Shown here: one piece after another, positions 55,286-63,068 of the stretch
Layout of the letters: each line of letters begins with the position of its first letter
Numbering within the stretch: position 1 is the stretch's first letter
NCBI RefSeq assembly: GCF_014207985.1
Contig: NZ_JACHMI010000001.1
Span: forward strand, 6,121,001-6,185,000
Source: Nonomuraea rubra
GTDB lineage: Bacteria; Actinomycetota; Actinomycetes; Streptosporangiales; Streptosporangiaceae
Reading direction: 5' to 3'
DNA length: 64,000 bases
Position numbers and translations under genes: made by a program
Notes under the pieces: model-generated
What the model was told of the DNA's origin: nothing
The model's database searches: none
The model's input: only the letters and a program-made list of their open reading frames with translations

Positions 55286-56131
55286 TCAGCCCGGTACGTT
55301 CATGCGCTGGGTGCCGATCACGGAAACCAGCCGCAACGCCTCCTCGGCGGGAGAGCCGGGGTCGGCCGTGTAGATCACCACTTGCTGGTCGCGGTCGGAG
55401 ATGTCCAGCACGGTGCAGTTCAGCGTGATGGGGCCGACGAGCCGGTGGTGCAGGGTCTTGCGCAGGCTCGGCCCTGACGACACGTCGTGCGAGGCCCACA
55501 GGCGGGCGAACTCCGCGCTTCCCTCCTGGAGCTCGGACACCAGTTCCGCCACCTCCGGGGAGTCCGGGTAACGGGCGGCGGTGGCGCGCAGCCGCCGGGC
55601 CGCCTCGTGGGCGAACGCGGCCCGGTCCGCCTCGGCCAGGACGGGAGGCCGGGGCCCGTCCAGGAAGGCGTACCGGACCAGGTTGCGGTCGCGCGGGGCC
55701 AGCGCGGAGAAGTCGGTCATCAGGGCGGCCGCCAGGTCGTTCCAGGCGATCACCTCGTAGGTCGCCGACAGCACGGTCACGGCGGCCTGCGCCAGCCGGT
55801 CCAGCAGGTCGAGAACGTTGCGGTGCACCTCGCGGCACGGGCCGGGCGGCGGGCCCGGCGGCGCGCCGGCCAGGTGGTGCAGGTGGACGCGTTCGGCGTC
55901 CGACAGGCGCAGCGCCCTGGTCAGGGCGGCCAGCACCTCGCGCGACGGGCGCGGGGCACGGCCCTGTTCCAGGCGCGTGTAGTACTCCGTCGAGATGTAC
56001 GCCAGCTGGGCCACCTCCTCGCGGCGCAGCCCGGGAGTGCGGCGCCGCCGTCCGGCCGGCAGGCCCACGTCGGCGCTGGAGATCCGCTCACGCCTGCTGC
56101 GCAGGAAGGCGGCCAGTTCCTGTCTGTCCAC
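55286..56131 (-). CDS. XRE regulator with MmyB-like ligand domain
   Basis: A 281-residue regulator: N-terminal XRE HTH (RTPGLRREEVAQLAYISTEY, YTRLEQGRAPRPSREVLAAL; about 30-70) followed by a MmyB-like PAS-type ligand domain (about 105-270; VTVLSATYEVIAWNDLAAAL, ADPGSPAEEALRLVSVIGTQ). GTG start at 56131. Members of this group sit divergent to SDRs and bind fatty-acid-like or aromatic ligands. A 33-base inverted repeat lies between it and the SDR gene. Confidence 0.92.
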   Translation of the reverse strand: MDRQELAAFLRSRRERISSADVGLPAGRRRRTPGLRREEVAQLAYISTEYYTRLEQGRAPRPSREVLAALTRALRLSDAERVHLHHLAGAPPGPPPGPCREVHRNVLDLLDRLAQAAVTVLSATYEVIAWNDLAAALMTDFSALAPRDRNLVRYAFLDGPRPPVLAEADRAAFAHEAARRLRATAARYPDSPEVAELVSELQEGSAEFARLWASHDVSSGPSLRKTLHHRLVGPITLNCTVLDISDRDQQVVIYTADPGSPAEEALRLVSVIGTQRMNVPG

Positions 56132-56158
56132 GCCTCCACTATGCGTGCCAGGCGCGGT

Positions 56159-56191
56159 GCTCAGCCAGGTACAGCCGATGCCTGGCTGAGC
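56159..56191. promoter_or_regulatory. Inverted repeat between XRE/MmyB and SDR genes
   Basis: GCTCAGCCAGG (56159-56169) and CCTGGCTGAGC (56181-56191) are perfect 11-base arms around an 11-base spacer, with arm centres 22 bp apart, two helical turns. Located in the 87-bp gap between divergent starts. Likely the XRE binding site. Confidence 0.7.
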
Positions 56192-56218
56192 CTCGCCGCC
56201 ACGGACCAGCCTGATGCC

Positions 56219-56992
56219 ATGACTGATGACACGAACACGGGCCTGCTGGCCGGCAAGGTCGCCTTCGTCACCGGTGCCGGGAGCGGCATCGGCGCCGCCG
56301 CGGCGCGGCTGTTCGCCCGAGAGGGCGCCACGGTGCTGCTCGCCGCCCGGACCGAGAGCCGGCTCAAGGCCGTGACCGAGGAGATCCGCGCGGCGGGCGG
56401 CACCGCCGACCACGTCGTGTGCGACCTGGCCGACCCGGCCGGCGTCCGCGCCGCCGTGGAGCGGGCCGTGGACCTGTACGGCCGGCTCGACGTCGCCTTC
56501 AACAACGGCGCGACGGCGGTGCCCCCGGCCCCGATGGACCAGATGCCGGAGGCCGACTTCGACCTGATGTACACCGTGAACTTCAAGGGCCAGTGGGTCG
56601 CCATCGCCGCGGAGGTGGCCGCGATCCGGGCCACCGCCGGGACCGGGGCGATCGTCAACACCTCCACCGTCGGCAGCTGGGGGCCGAACCCGTTGCTGCC
56701 CGCCTACGGCGCCATGAAGCGAGCGCTCAACAGCCTCACCGAGTCGGCCGCCGCCACGTACGGACCGGAGGGCATCCGGGTCAACGGCATCGCCCCCGGC
56801 ACCACGCTGACCGCGATGGTCGACGCCTGGGAGGCCGTCTCGCCCGGCATCGTCGAGCAGCTCACCGCGCGCGCCTCGCTGCGCCGCGCGGCCGCGCCGG
56901 AGGAGGTGGCCGAGGCCGCCGCCTGGCTGCTCAGCGACCGCGCCTCCTACGTGACCGGCGCGGTGCTGCGGGTGGACGGCGGCCTGGGTTGA
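56219..56992 (+). CDS. Short-chain dehydrogenase/reductase (glucose/ribitol type)
   Basis: A 257-residue classical SDR: VAFVTGAGSGIGAAAARLFA (about 14-33), VAFNNGATAVPPAPM (NNGA in place of NNAG), catalytic Ser in VNTSTVGSWGPNPLLPAY, Tyr/Lys in AYGAMKRALNSL, and the C-terminal SDRASYVTGAVLRVDGG typical of the FabG-like group. Divergent from the MmyB-type regulator, its likely controller. A degraded NTF2-like gene follows 34 bp downstream. Substrate unknown. Confidence 0.93.
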   Translation: MTDDTNTGLLAGKVAFVTGAGSGIGAAAARLFAREGATVLLAARTESRLKAVTEEIRAAGGTADHVVCDLADPAGVRAAVERAVDLYGRLDVAFNNGATAVPPAPMDQMPEADFDLMYTVNFKGQWVAIAAEVAAIRATAGTGAIVNTSTVGSWGPNPLLPAYGAMKRALNSLTESAAATYGPEGIRVNGIAPGTTLTAMVDAWEAVSPGIVEQLTARASLRRAAAPEEVAEAAAWLLSDRASYVTGAVLRVDGGLG

Positions 56993-57026
56993 GCGGCGAC
57001 GGCATCAGCAACGAAAGGCCAGGCTT

Positions 57027-57391
57027 ATGCGCACTCTCCTTGTCACCGTTACGAGCGCCCTGGCGCTGCCCCTCGGCCTCGGCCTCGCTCCGGCCTCCGC
57101 CGAGGCGGGACCGGAGCGGCGGACCGAGGACCGGACCCGCGCGCTCCTCGCCGCGTTCGAACGCCGGGACGTGAAGGCGATCAGCGCGAGCATCGACGAA
57201 AACGCCACGTTCACGATCCCGCTGTCCTTCTCCGGCGCCTCCGAGCCCGCCGGCCATTTCGCGGGCAAGGAGCAGATCCTCGGCTACGTCGACAGCGTGC
57301 TCACGCATGGAAGAACGGCCGCATGGTGCACACCGACGAGTACGCCAACCCGATCACCCTCTGCAAGGTCTTCGAGGGCCTTGGCTGCTGA
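57027..57391 (+). pseudogene. SnoaL/NTF2-like secreted protein, internally deleted
   Basis: The first frame gives a signal peptide (MRTLLVTVTSALALPLGLGL) and an NTF2-like N-terminus (RALLAAFERRDVKAISASID, FAGKEQILGYVDSVLT). After 57303 the frame turns into nonsense, but another frame encodes GRMVHTDEYANPITLCKVFE ending GLGC at TGA 57389-57391, the true C-terminal strand. About 35-40 codons in the middle are missing and the frames do not match. An internal deletion inactivated the gene. Confidence 0.7.
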
Positions 57392-58510
57392 TCAGGACGG
57401 CTGAACCTCGTCGAAGAGGGCGAGGGCCTCGCCAGGGTCCGGGCTGACGAGGCGTTCCAGACCGGCCGTCGCCATCTGCCCCCACCTGGCGGCCCGTGCC
57501 CACAGGCGTTCCTCGAAGGCACGGACGGTCTCGTCCAGCTCGCCGGGGGCGGCGGCGATGGCCTCGGCGAGTTCGGCGCCTCCCAGCATCGCGAGGTTCG
57601 CGCCCACCCCCAGCGGGGGCATCAGGTGGGCGGCGTCGCCCAGCAGCGTCACCCCGGGGACGTGGGCCCAGGTGTGGGCGACGGGCAGGACGTAGAGGGG
57701 TCGGTGGACGAAGGCGGTGCCGTGGTGGAGGAAGTCCAGGACGGGGGCGGTCCAGCCGTCGTACAGAGTCAGCAGGCTTGATCGCACGGCCTCCGCGTCG
57801 GCCCAGTCCAGGCCCGCGTGCCAGTCCAGCGGCGCGCGGAACTGGGCGTACACCTTGACGTGGCCGCCGCTGTTGCGCTGGGCGACGAACGCGCGGTTCA
57901 CGCCGTACACGGCCACGGACCCGTCGCCGACCAGCCGGGCGAGCCCGGGGTGGCGGGTGTCGACGTCGTCCAGGGAGGTCTCGACCAGGGTGATGCCGGT
58001 GTAGTGCGGCGTCGCGGGCGAGACCGCCCGGCGGACCCGGGACCACGCCCCGTCCGCGCCGACCACCAGGTCGAACGTCTCCTCCCGCCCGTCCGCGAAC
58101 CGGACGAGCACGCCGTCCCCGGTCCCCGGCACCACCTCCGCCACGCCCCTCCCCCACTGAACGTCCAGCGGGCCGAGCAGCAGGTCACGAAGCTGCCCGC
58201 GGTCGATCTCGGGATGGGCCCTGTCATCCGGGCGGGCCGGCCAGTCGCGCAGCACGGTGCCGTCCACGTCCAGGATGCGCATGGCCTGCCCCTCCGGACG
58301 GGACAGCGCCTGGAACTCCGCCAGCAGGCCGGCCTTGGCCAGCGCGAGCTGGCCCATTCCTTCGTGCAGGTCCAGCGTGCCGCCCGGAGGGCGGGCGTCG
58401 GGGGCGGGATCGCGTTCCAGGACGGTGACGGGGTGATCGTGGTGGTGCAGGACGCGGGCGAAGGTCAGCCCGGCGGGGCCGCCTCCGACCACGGCAATAC
58501 GCTGTCTCAT
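57392..58510 (-). CDS. FAD-dependent monooxygenase, Tet(X)-like
   Basis: A 372-residue flavin monooxygenase. IAVVGGGPAGLTFARVLHHH is the FAD fold; GGTLDLHEGMGQLALAKAGL and HPEIDRGQLRDLLLGPLDVQ match the Tet(X)/tetracycline-destructase group, as does VTLLGDAAHLMPPLGVGANL. The C-terminal helix bridging the two domains is present. Such enzymes hydroxylate and inactivate tetracyclines or related polyketides, though many relatives act on other aromatics, so resistance is not proven. ATG at 58510. Twin operators and a divergent TetR gene lie upstream, like classic tetracycline resistance units. Confidence 0.88.
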   Translation of the reverse strand: MRQRIAVVGGGPAGLTFARVLHHHDHPVTVLERDPAPDARPPGGTLDLHEGMGQLALAKAGLLAEFQALSRPEGQAMRILDVDGTVLRDWPARPDDRAHPEIDRGQLRDLLLGPLDVQWGRGVAEVVPGTGDGVLVRFADGREETFDLVVGADGAWSRVRRAVSPATPHYTGITLVETSLDDVDTRHPGLARLVGDGSVAVYGVNRAFVAQRNSGGHVKVYAQFRAPLDWHAGLDWADAEAVRSSLLTLYDGWTAPVLDFLHHGTAFVHRPLYVLPVAHTWAHVPGVTLLGDAAHLMPPLGVGANLAMLGGAELAEAIAAAPGELDETVRAFEERLWARAARWGQMATAGLERLVSPDPGEALALFDEVQPS

Positions 58511-58512
58511 GT

Positions 58513-58545
58513 CAATACACTGTATTGGTCCGATACGGCGTATCG
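58513..58545. promoter_or_regulatory. Twin TetR operators for the Tet(X)-like gene
   Basis: CAATAC-N3-GTATTG (58513-58527) and CGATAC-N3-GTATCG (58531-58545) are both perfect 6-base-arm palindromes with centres 18 bp apart. They fill the gap between the divergent monooxygenase and TetR starts. Confidence 0.75.
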
Positions 58546-58563
58546 CAACAGTACGATGTATCC

Positions 58564-59256
58564 ATGACTGTGTGGGACAGGCCGGAGCCGCCGACTCGCC
58601 CCGCCCCCCTCGACCGGGAGCGCATCGTCGCCGCCGCCATCGCACTGGCCGACGAGGGCGGGCTGGAGGCGGTGTCGCTGCGCAAGGTCGCCGCCCGGCT
58701 GGACGTCGGCCCGATGCGGCTGTACGGCTACATCTCCACCAAGGAGGAGCTGTTCGACCTCATGGTGGACGAGGTCCACGCCGAGATCCTCCCCGAGGAG
58801 CAGCCCGGCGACTGGCGGGAGACGCTGCGCGCCCACGCCCACCGCACCAGGCAGGCCACCCTCCGGCACGAATGGCTGGCCGACCTGCTCGGCGGCCGTC
58901 CGGCCCTGGGCCCGAACGCCCTCGCCGTGAACGAGTCCAAGCTGGCCGCCCTCGACGGCCTCGCCGACCTCGACACCGCCATGCGCGCCGTGGAGACCGT
59001 CGCCGCCTACACCATCGGCGCGATCAGGCGCGAGATCGCGAGCCTGCGGGCCGAGCGCGCCACGGGCCTGTCCGACCGCGACTGGCAGCGCGCCTCCGGC
59101 CCGTACGTGATGAGCATGCTGGCCACGGGCCGCTTCCCTGCGCTGGCCAACATGGTGCACAACAGCAGGGAGGTGAGTGCTGAGGTGTCGTTCGCGACCG
59201 GCCTGGACTGGGTCCTCGACGCCGTGGCCGCCAAGCTCACCCGGCCGCAGGCGTGA
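58564..59256 (+). CDS. TetR family regulator (TetR_C_1 type)
   Basis: A 230-residue regulator starting MTVWDRPEPPTRPAPLDRER. HTH is VSLRKVAARLDVGPMRLYGY (about 38-57), with ISTKEELFDLM following. The long C-terminal domain (about 80-230) is of the TetR_C_1 class that includes tetracycline repressors. ATG at 58564. Divergent from the Tet(X)-like gene with two palindromes in between. Induction by a tetracycline-type or aromatic polyketide ligand is a reasonable hypothesis. Confidence 0.93.
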   Translation: MTVWDRPEPPTRPAPLDRERIVAAAIALADEGGLEAVSLRKVAARLDVGPMRLYGYISTKEELFDLMVDEVHAEILPEEQPGDWRETLRAHAHRTRQATLRHEWLADLLGGRPALGPNALAVNESKLAALDGLADLDTAMRAVETVAAYTIGAIRREIASLRAERATGLSDRDWQRASGPYVMSMLATGRFPALANMVHNSREVSAEVSFATGLDWVLDAVAAKLTRPQA

Positions 59257-59421
59257 CGCCACCCGCGGCGAGCACCCGCGGATCCACAGATCCGGATCGA
59301 GACCAGGTTCCTTCTCGACCCGGGCGGCTTCAGGGACCTGGCGGACGCGCTGGGGCGGCTGTGGCCGGAGCTGGTCGCGGGCACCTTCGACGAATTCGCG
59401 CCCGCCGCCGGCGGGCGATCG
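59257..59421 (+). other. Non-coding or decayed stretch after TetR
   Basis: One frame reads RIETRFLLDPGGFRDLADAL, then WPELVAGTFDEFAPAAGG, which looks protein-like, but has no start, no partner frame and no family I recognise. It may be the remnant of another deleted gene. Nothing else was seen. Confidence 0.35.
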
Positions 59422-59597
59422 TTACGACCGCTGTGCGCGGCCGTGCTGTGCCGCGGTTCGCACAATTGCCTGCAACGCCGCCAGATGTCCATCGAGCGAC
59501 GCTCGCCCTTCGGGGGTAAGCGCCAGCCAGGTGCGCGGGGTCTTGCCCACGTGCGGGTGGTGGACCGGAAGGCTTCGTCCAAACCGCCGTCGTTCAC
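59422..59597 (-). pseudogene. HTH_27 winged-helix regulator, internally deleted
   Basis: The gene starts at GTG 59597 (VNDGGLDEAF), overlapping the stop of the membrane-protein gene. After about ten codons the frame breaks. The C-terminus KTPRTWLALTPEGRASLDGH then LAALQAIV appears in another frame and ends at 59422. The whole helix-turn-helix (about 50 codons) is gone. In the intact paralogue at 49673-49999 this part is present. Confidence 0.65.
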
Positions 59598-59857
59598 GTT
59601 GGTTCCTTCTTGCGCAGGCCGGCCCACACCACAAGGCCGACGATGACACCCAGGCCCGCGCGCACCCACCGGAACTCCGGGGTGAGGTCGAGCGAGACGA
59701 AGAAGAACGTGCCACCGTGCACGACCAGGCCGGCGAGGAGCACACCGGTGCCGATGGTGGCGAACCGCCAGCCGGTCTCGGCGGGAGCGATGCCCGCCAT
59801 CGTGATCGCACCCGCCACGAGCAGGCCGCAAGGCGCGGTCGTGCGTGTCAGGGGCAT
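59594..59857 (-). CDS. Small membrane protein
   Basis: About 87 residues with three hydrophobic helices (LLVAGAITMAG, TGVLLAGLVVHGGTFFFVSL, GLGVIVGLVVWAGLRKKE). The start is uncertain: ATG 59857 is given, but the frame is open to 59947. Its stop overlaps the start of the broken HTH_27 regulator (GTGA). The arrangement repeats the pair at 49.7-50.6 kb, though the membrane proteins are not obviously alike. Function unknown. Confidence 0.55.
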   Translation of the reverse strand: MPLTRTTAPCGLLVAGAITMAGIAPAETGWRFATIGTGVLLAGLVVHGGTFFFVSLDLTPEFRWVRAGLGVIVGLVVWAGLRKKEPT

Positions 59858-60050
59858 CCCGGCGAAAAAGAGAGCGTCTCGCCTGTTCAGGCCTCGCCCA
59901 CCAGGGGAAGGCACCCCGGTGGGTAGGGGACCGGTTGTGCCGGGCACCTGGCCACCGGCGGTGACGTACCTTCCACGGCAGGCCTAGGACGCTCAACGGC
60001 GCCCGCTGCTCCGCCGCCATCACCTGACACCTGTGAAGGAGACACCTGTC

Positions 60051-61073
60051 ATGCGTGGAGTAGTTCTGCACGGCCCGGGCGACGTACGCGTCGAGGACCG
60101 CGCCGACCCGCGGATCGTCCAGCCCACCGACGCGATCATCCGCGTCACCGCGGCCTGCGTCTGCGGCTCGGACCTGTGGCCGTACCGCGGCGTGGACAAG
60201 TCCGACGAACCTGCCCCGATGGGCCACGAGTACGTCGGCGTGGTCGAGCAGGTCGGCGACCAGGTCAAAACGATCAAGGCCGGGGACTTCGTCGTCGGAT
60301 CGTTCTTCGCCTCCGACAACACCTGCGAGATCTGCCAGGCCGGCTACCAGTCCCGCTGCGTGCACGCCGAACTGATCGGCGCGATCGGCACCCAGGCCCA
60401 GTACGCGCGCATCCCGCTGGCCGACGGCACCCTGGTCGCCACCCCCGGCCCGCCGGACGCCGGCCTCGTCCCGAGCCTGCTGACCGCCTCCGACGTGCTG
60501 GGCACCGGCTGGTTCGGCGCGGTCGCCGCCGAAGCCGGCCCAGGCAAGACCGTGGCCGTGGTGGGCGACGGCGCGGTCGGGCTGCTCGGCGTCCTGGCCG
60601 CCAGGCAGCTCGGCGCCGAACGCATCGTCGTCTTCAGCCGCCACGCCGACCGGCAGGAACTCGCCACCGAGTTCGGCGCCACCGACATCCTCACCGAACG
60701 CGGCGACCAGGGCGTCACCCAGCTCAAGGAGCTCACCGGCGGGCTGGGCGCGCACTCGGTCATCGAGGCCGTCGGCACCCAGCAGTCGATGATGCAGGCC
60801 ATCCGCTCCACCCGTCCCGGCGGGCACGTCGGGTATGTCGGGGTCGCCCACGGCGTCGCGCTGCCGGGGGAGGAACTGTTCTTCTCCGGCGTGCACCTGC
60901 ACGGCGGGCCGGCTCCCGTACGCCGCTTCCTGCCCGAGCTCATCGGCCTGATCTGGGATCGCACGATCGACCCGGGCAAGGTCTTCGACCTCGAACTCCC
61001 GCTGGAGGAGGCCGCCGAGGGCTACCGGGCGATGGACGAACGCCGCGCCATCAAGACCCTCCTGCGTCCCTGA
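60051..61073 (+). CDS. Zinc-dependent alcohol dehydrogenase family protein
   Basis: A 340-residue medium-chain dehydrogenase. The catalytic-zinc segment is ACVCGSDLWPYRG and PMGHEYVGVVEQVGDQV; the structural-zinc loop reads NTCEICQAGYQSRC, with three clear cysteines. The Rossmann motif is VAVVGDGAVGLLGVLAARQL. ATG 60051 is preceded by AAGGAG about ten bases upstream; a GTG at 60033 is the alternative. It is followed by an XRE/MmyB regulator on the same strand after an odd homopolymer tract. Substrate unknown. Confidence 0.92.
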   Translation: MRGVVLHGPGDVRVEDRADPRIVQPTDAIIRVTAACVCGSDLWPYRGVDKSDEPAPMGHEYVGVVEQVGDQVKTIKAGDFVVGSFFASDNTCEICQAGYQSRCVHAELIGAIGTQAQYARIPLADGTLVATPGPPDAGLVPSLLTASDVLGTGWFGAVAAEAGPGKTVAVVGDGAVGLLGVLAARQLGAERIVVFSRHADRQELATEFGATDILTERGDQGVTQLKELTGGLGAHSVIEAVGTQQSMMQAIRSTRPGGHVGYVGVAHGVALPGEELFFSGVHLHGGPAPVRRFLPELIGLIWDRTIDPGKVFDLELPLEEAAEGYRAMDERRAIKTLLRP

Positions 61074-61112
61074 CGACCCCGGGCCGTGTCCAGCCCCGAG
61101 ACGGAACGCCTC

Positions 61113-61127
61113 TTTTTTTTGGGGGGG
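61113..61127. repeat. Homopolymer tract T8-G7
   Basis: Eight T followed directly by seven G between the dehydrogenase and the XRE/MmyB gene. Very unusual in this GC-rich background. The T run may end the dehydrogenase transcript, although no strong stem precedes it. Confidence 0.8.
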
Positions 61128-61186
61128 ACAAGCTCAACCCCCCTGCCGCCGCCACCTGCGCGAACCCTGCGACTACCGTGGAGGGC

Positions 61187-62089
61187 ATGGACCAGCACCG
61201 GCCCGACCACCGCGCCCAGATCCGGGACTTCCTCGCCACCCGGCGCGCCAGGCTCACCCCTGAGCAGGTCGGGCTGCCCACCAGCGGCCGGCGCCGGGTT
61301 CCCGGGCTGCGCCGCGAAGAGGTCGCCGTGCTGGCGGGCGTGAGCACCGAGTGGTACACCCGGCTGGAGAAGGGCCACATCAGCGGCGTGTCCGAAGAGG
61401 TGCTCGACGCGGTCTCCCAGGCCCTGCGCCTGACCCAGGACGAACGCACCTACCTGTTCGACCTGGCCCACGCCGCCCGGCCCGCCCGCCGCACGCCCTC
61501 GCGCCGCAAGGACGTCCAGGTCCCGCCGCGGGTCCAGTGGCTGCTGGACTCCATGACGATGTCGGCGGCGTTCGTACGCAACGGCCGCCAGGACCTCGTC
61601 ACCTACAACGCGCTGGCCCGGGCCCTGCTCGCGCCGGTCTTCGACAGCCCTGCCACCCCACGGCACGGCCACGCCAACATCGCCCGCTACGTCTTCCTCG
61701 ACCCCGGCTCCCAGCAGTTCTACGTCGACTGGGACGAGGCCGCCGTCATCAGCGCCGCCCTGCTGCGCGCCGAGGCCGGACGCGAACCCCACGACCGGGC
61801 CCTGCGCGACCTCGTCGGTGAGCTGTCCACGCTCAGCACCGAGTTCCGCAGCCAGTGGGCCGTCCACGACGTGCGCATCCGCCACGACGGCACCAAGCGG
61901 CTGTGGCACCCGCAGGTCGGCGACCTGGAGCTGACCTACCAGTCGCTCGACCTGCCCATCTCCAACCGGACGGTGTACGGCCTCACCATCTACACCGCCG
62001 AACCGGGCAGCACCTCGGAAGAGCGGCTCAAGCTCCTGGCCAGCCTGGCAGCCACCCAGCCGGCACACCCCACCAGTCAGCCGCGTTGA
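61187..62089 (+). CDS. XRE regulator with MmyB-like ligand domain
   Basis: A 300-residue regulator: XRE HTH (GRRRVPGLRREEVAVLAGVS, TEWYTRLEKGHISGVSEEVL; about 34-75) and MmyB-like domain (about 110-285; VQWLLDSMTMSAAFVRNGRQ, VYGLTIYTAEPGSTSEERLK). ATG 61187 after GAGGG. A paralogue of the regulator at 55286-56131. Same strand as the dehydrogenase just before it, which is its likely target. Confidence 0.92.
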   Translation: MDQHRPDHRAQIRDFLATRRARLTPEQVGLPTSGRRRVPGLRREEVAVLAGVSTEWYTRLEKGHISGVSEEVLDAVSQALRLTQDERTYLFDLAHAARPARRTPSRRKDVQVPPRVQWLLDSMTMSAAFVRNGRQDLVTYNALARALLAPVFDSPATPRHGHANIARYVFLDPGSQQFYVDWDEAAVISAALLRAEAGREPHDRALRDLVGELSTLSTEFRSQWAVHDVRIRHDGTKRLWHPQVGDLELTYQSLDLPISNRTVYGLTIYTAEPGSTSEERLKLLASLAATQPAHPTSQPR

Positions 62090-62208
62090 AGCGCGCGCCA
62101 GCGCAGCCGGACGGATGCGCTTCGTAGGCGGATTCCCTCAGGTCAAGACCCCAAGGACGTTGCTCGTGAGGAGACGCACCCAGCGCGGGACGAGCCGCCC
62201 CGGCGCGG

Positions 62209-62991
62209 TCAGTGGGTGTCTGGCCTGGGGATACGGATGCCCGCGGCGCGGAGCTTGGCCTCGACGAGCGCGACCCCCCGGGCCGCGGCCGATTCCTGCT
62301 CTTCGCCGTAGTGGGCGATCAGGTGGTATCGGGCCGCGGCGTCGGTGCGGGCCTGCAGGCCGGTCACGATCTTCAGGTGTGCGGGGTTGGCGAGGAAGTG
62401 GTCGGCAACGGCGGTGGCGAGTTCGGCCAGGCGCGGGTCGTCCGGCTCCCACGTCGTGGCCTCGGTTGCCTGCTTGGTCAACGCGACGAAGCCGGGATCG
62501 TCGAGGGCGTGCTCGACATGAGCGAGGTAGTCGTCGAAGCCCTCGGGGACCAGGGCCCTGGCCAGCACCCAGCCCTCCCTGGTGGCGGCAACCTGGTCCG
62601 CGGGGAGGCCGAGGCCGGACATCCGCTCCAGCAGCGCCACGGCGCGGTCGGGCAGCAGGGCCCGGTCTCCGTCGGCGAGCCGGTGCAGCATGTCACGGCG
62701 CGCGGTCAGTTCCTCGATCCGTTCGGTGAGCTGCCGCTCGACGTCGGTGAGCGCGGCGGCGAACAGCGCGGTGTCGGCGTCGAGCAGGGGCCCGATGTCG
62801 GCCAGCGGCACTCCGGCGGCGGCCAGTGTCCGGACCTGCACCAGCCGCAACAGCTCGGCCGATCCGTACCTGCGGTAGCCGGAACTGTCGCGTTCCGGCT
62901 CCTTCACCAGGCCGAGCTTGTGGTAGTGCCGCACCGTCTTCACCGTGACGCCGACGAACGCCGCCGCCTGCCCGATCGTGACTCCGTTCAT
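62209..62991 (-). CDS. MerR family transcriptional regulator
   Basis: A 260-residue MerR protein. Winged helix: VTIGQAAAFVGVTVKTVRHY, then SSGYRRYGSAELLRLVQVRT; coiled coil about 78-118 (ELTARRDMLHRLADGDRALL); C-terminal helical domain (about 140-260) resembling that of the MerR protein at 9282-10046. No metal ligands. ATG at 62991. It lies after a serine hydrolase gene on the same strand with a gap of 77 bp and may regulate it. Ligand unknown. Confidence 0.9.
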   Translation of the reverse strand: MNGVTIGQAAAFVGVTVKTVRHYHKLGLVKEPERDSSGYRRYGSAELLRLVQVRTLAAAGVPLADIGPLLDADTALFAAALTDVERQLTERIEELTARRDMLHRLADGDRALLPDRAVALLERMSGLGLPADQVAATREGWVLARALVPEGFDDYLAHVEHALDDPGFVALTKQATEATTWEPDDPRLAELATAVADHFLANPAHLKIVTGLQARTDAAARYHLIAHYGEEQESAAARGVALVEAKLRAAGIRIPRPDTH

Positions 62992-63068
62992 CGGCGATAT
63001 CCTGCCTTGTGTTCGAGCTCGGGGACCAGGCATACCACAGAGCATGTGAGCGTACGGGTCACAGGTGT

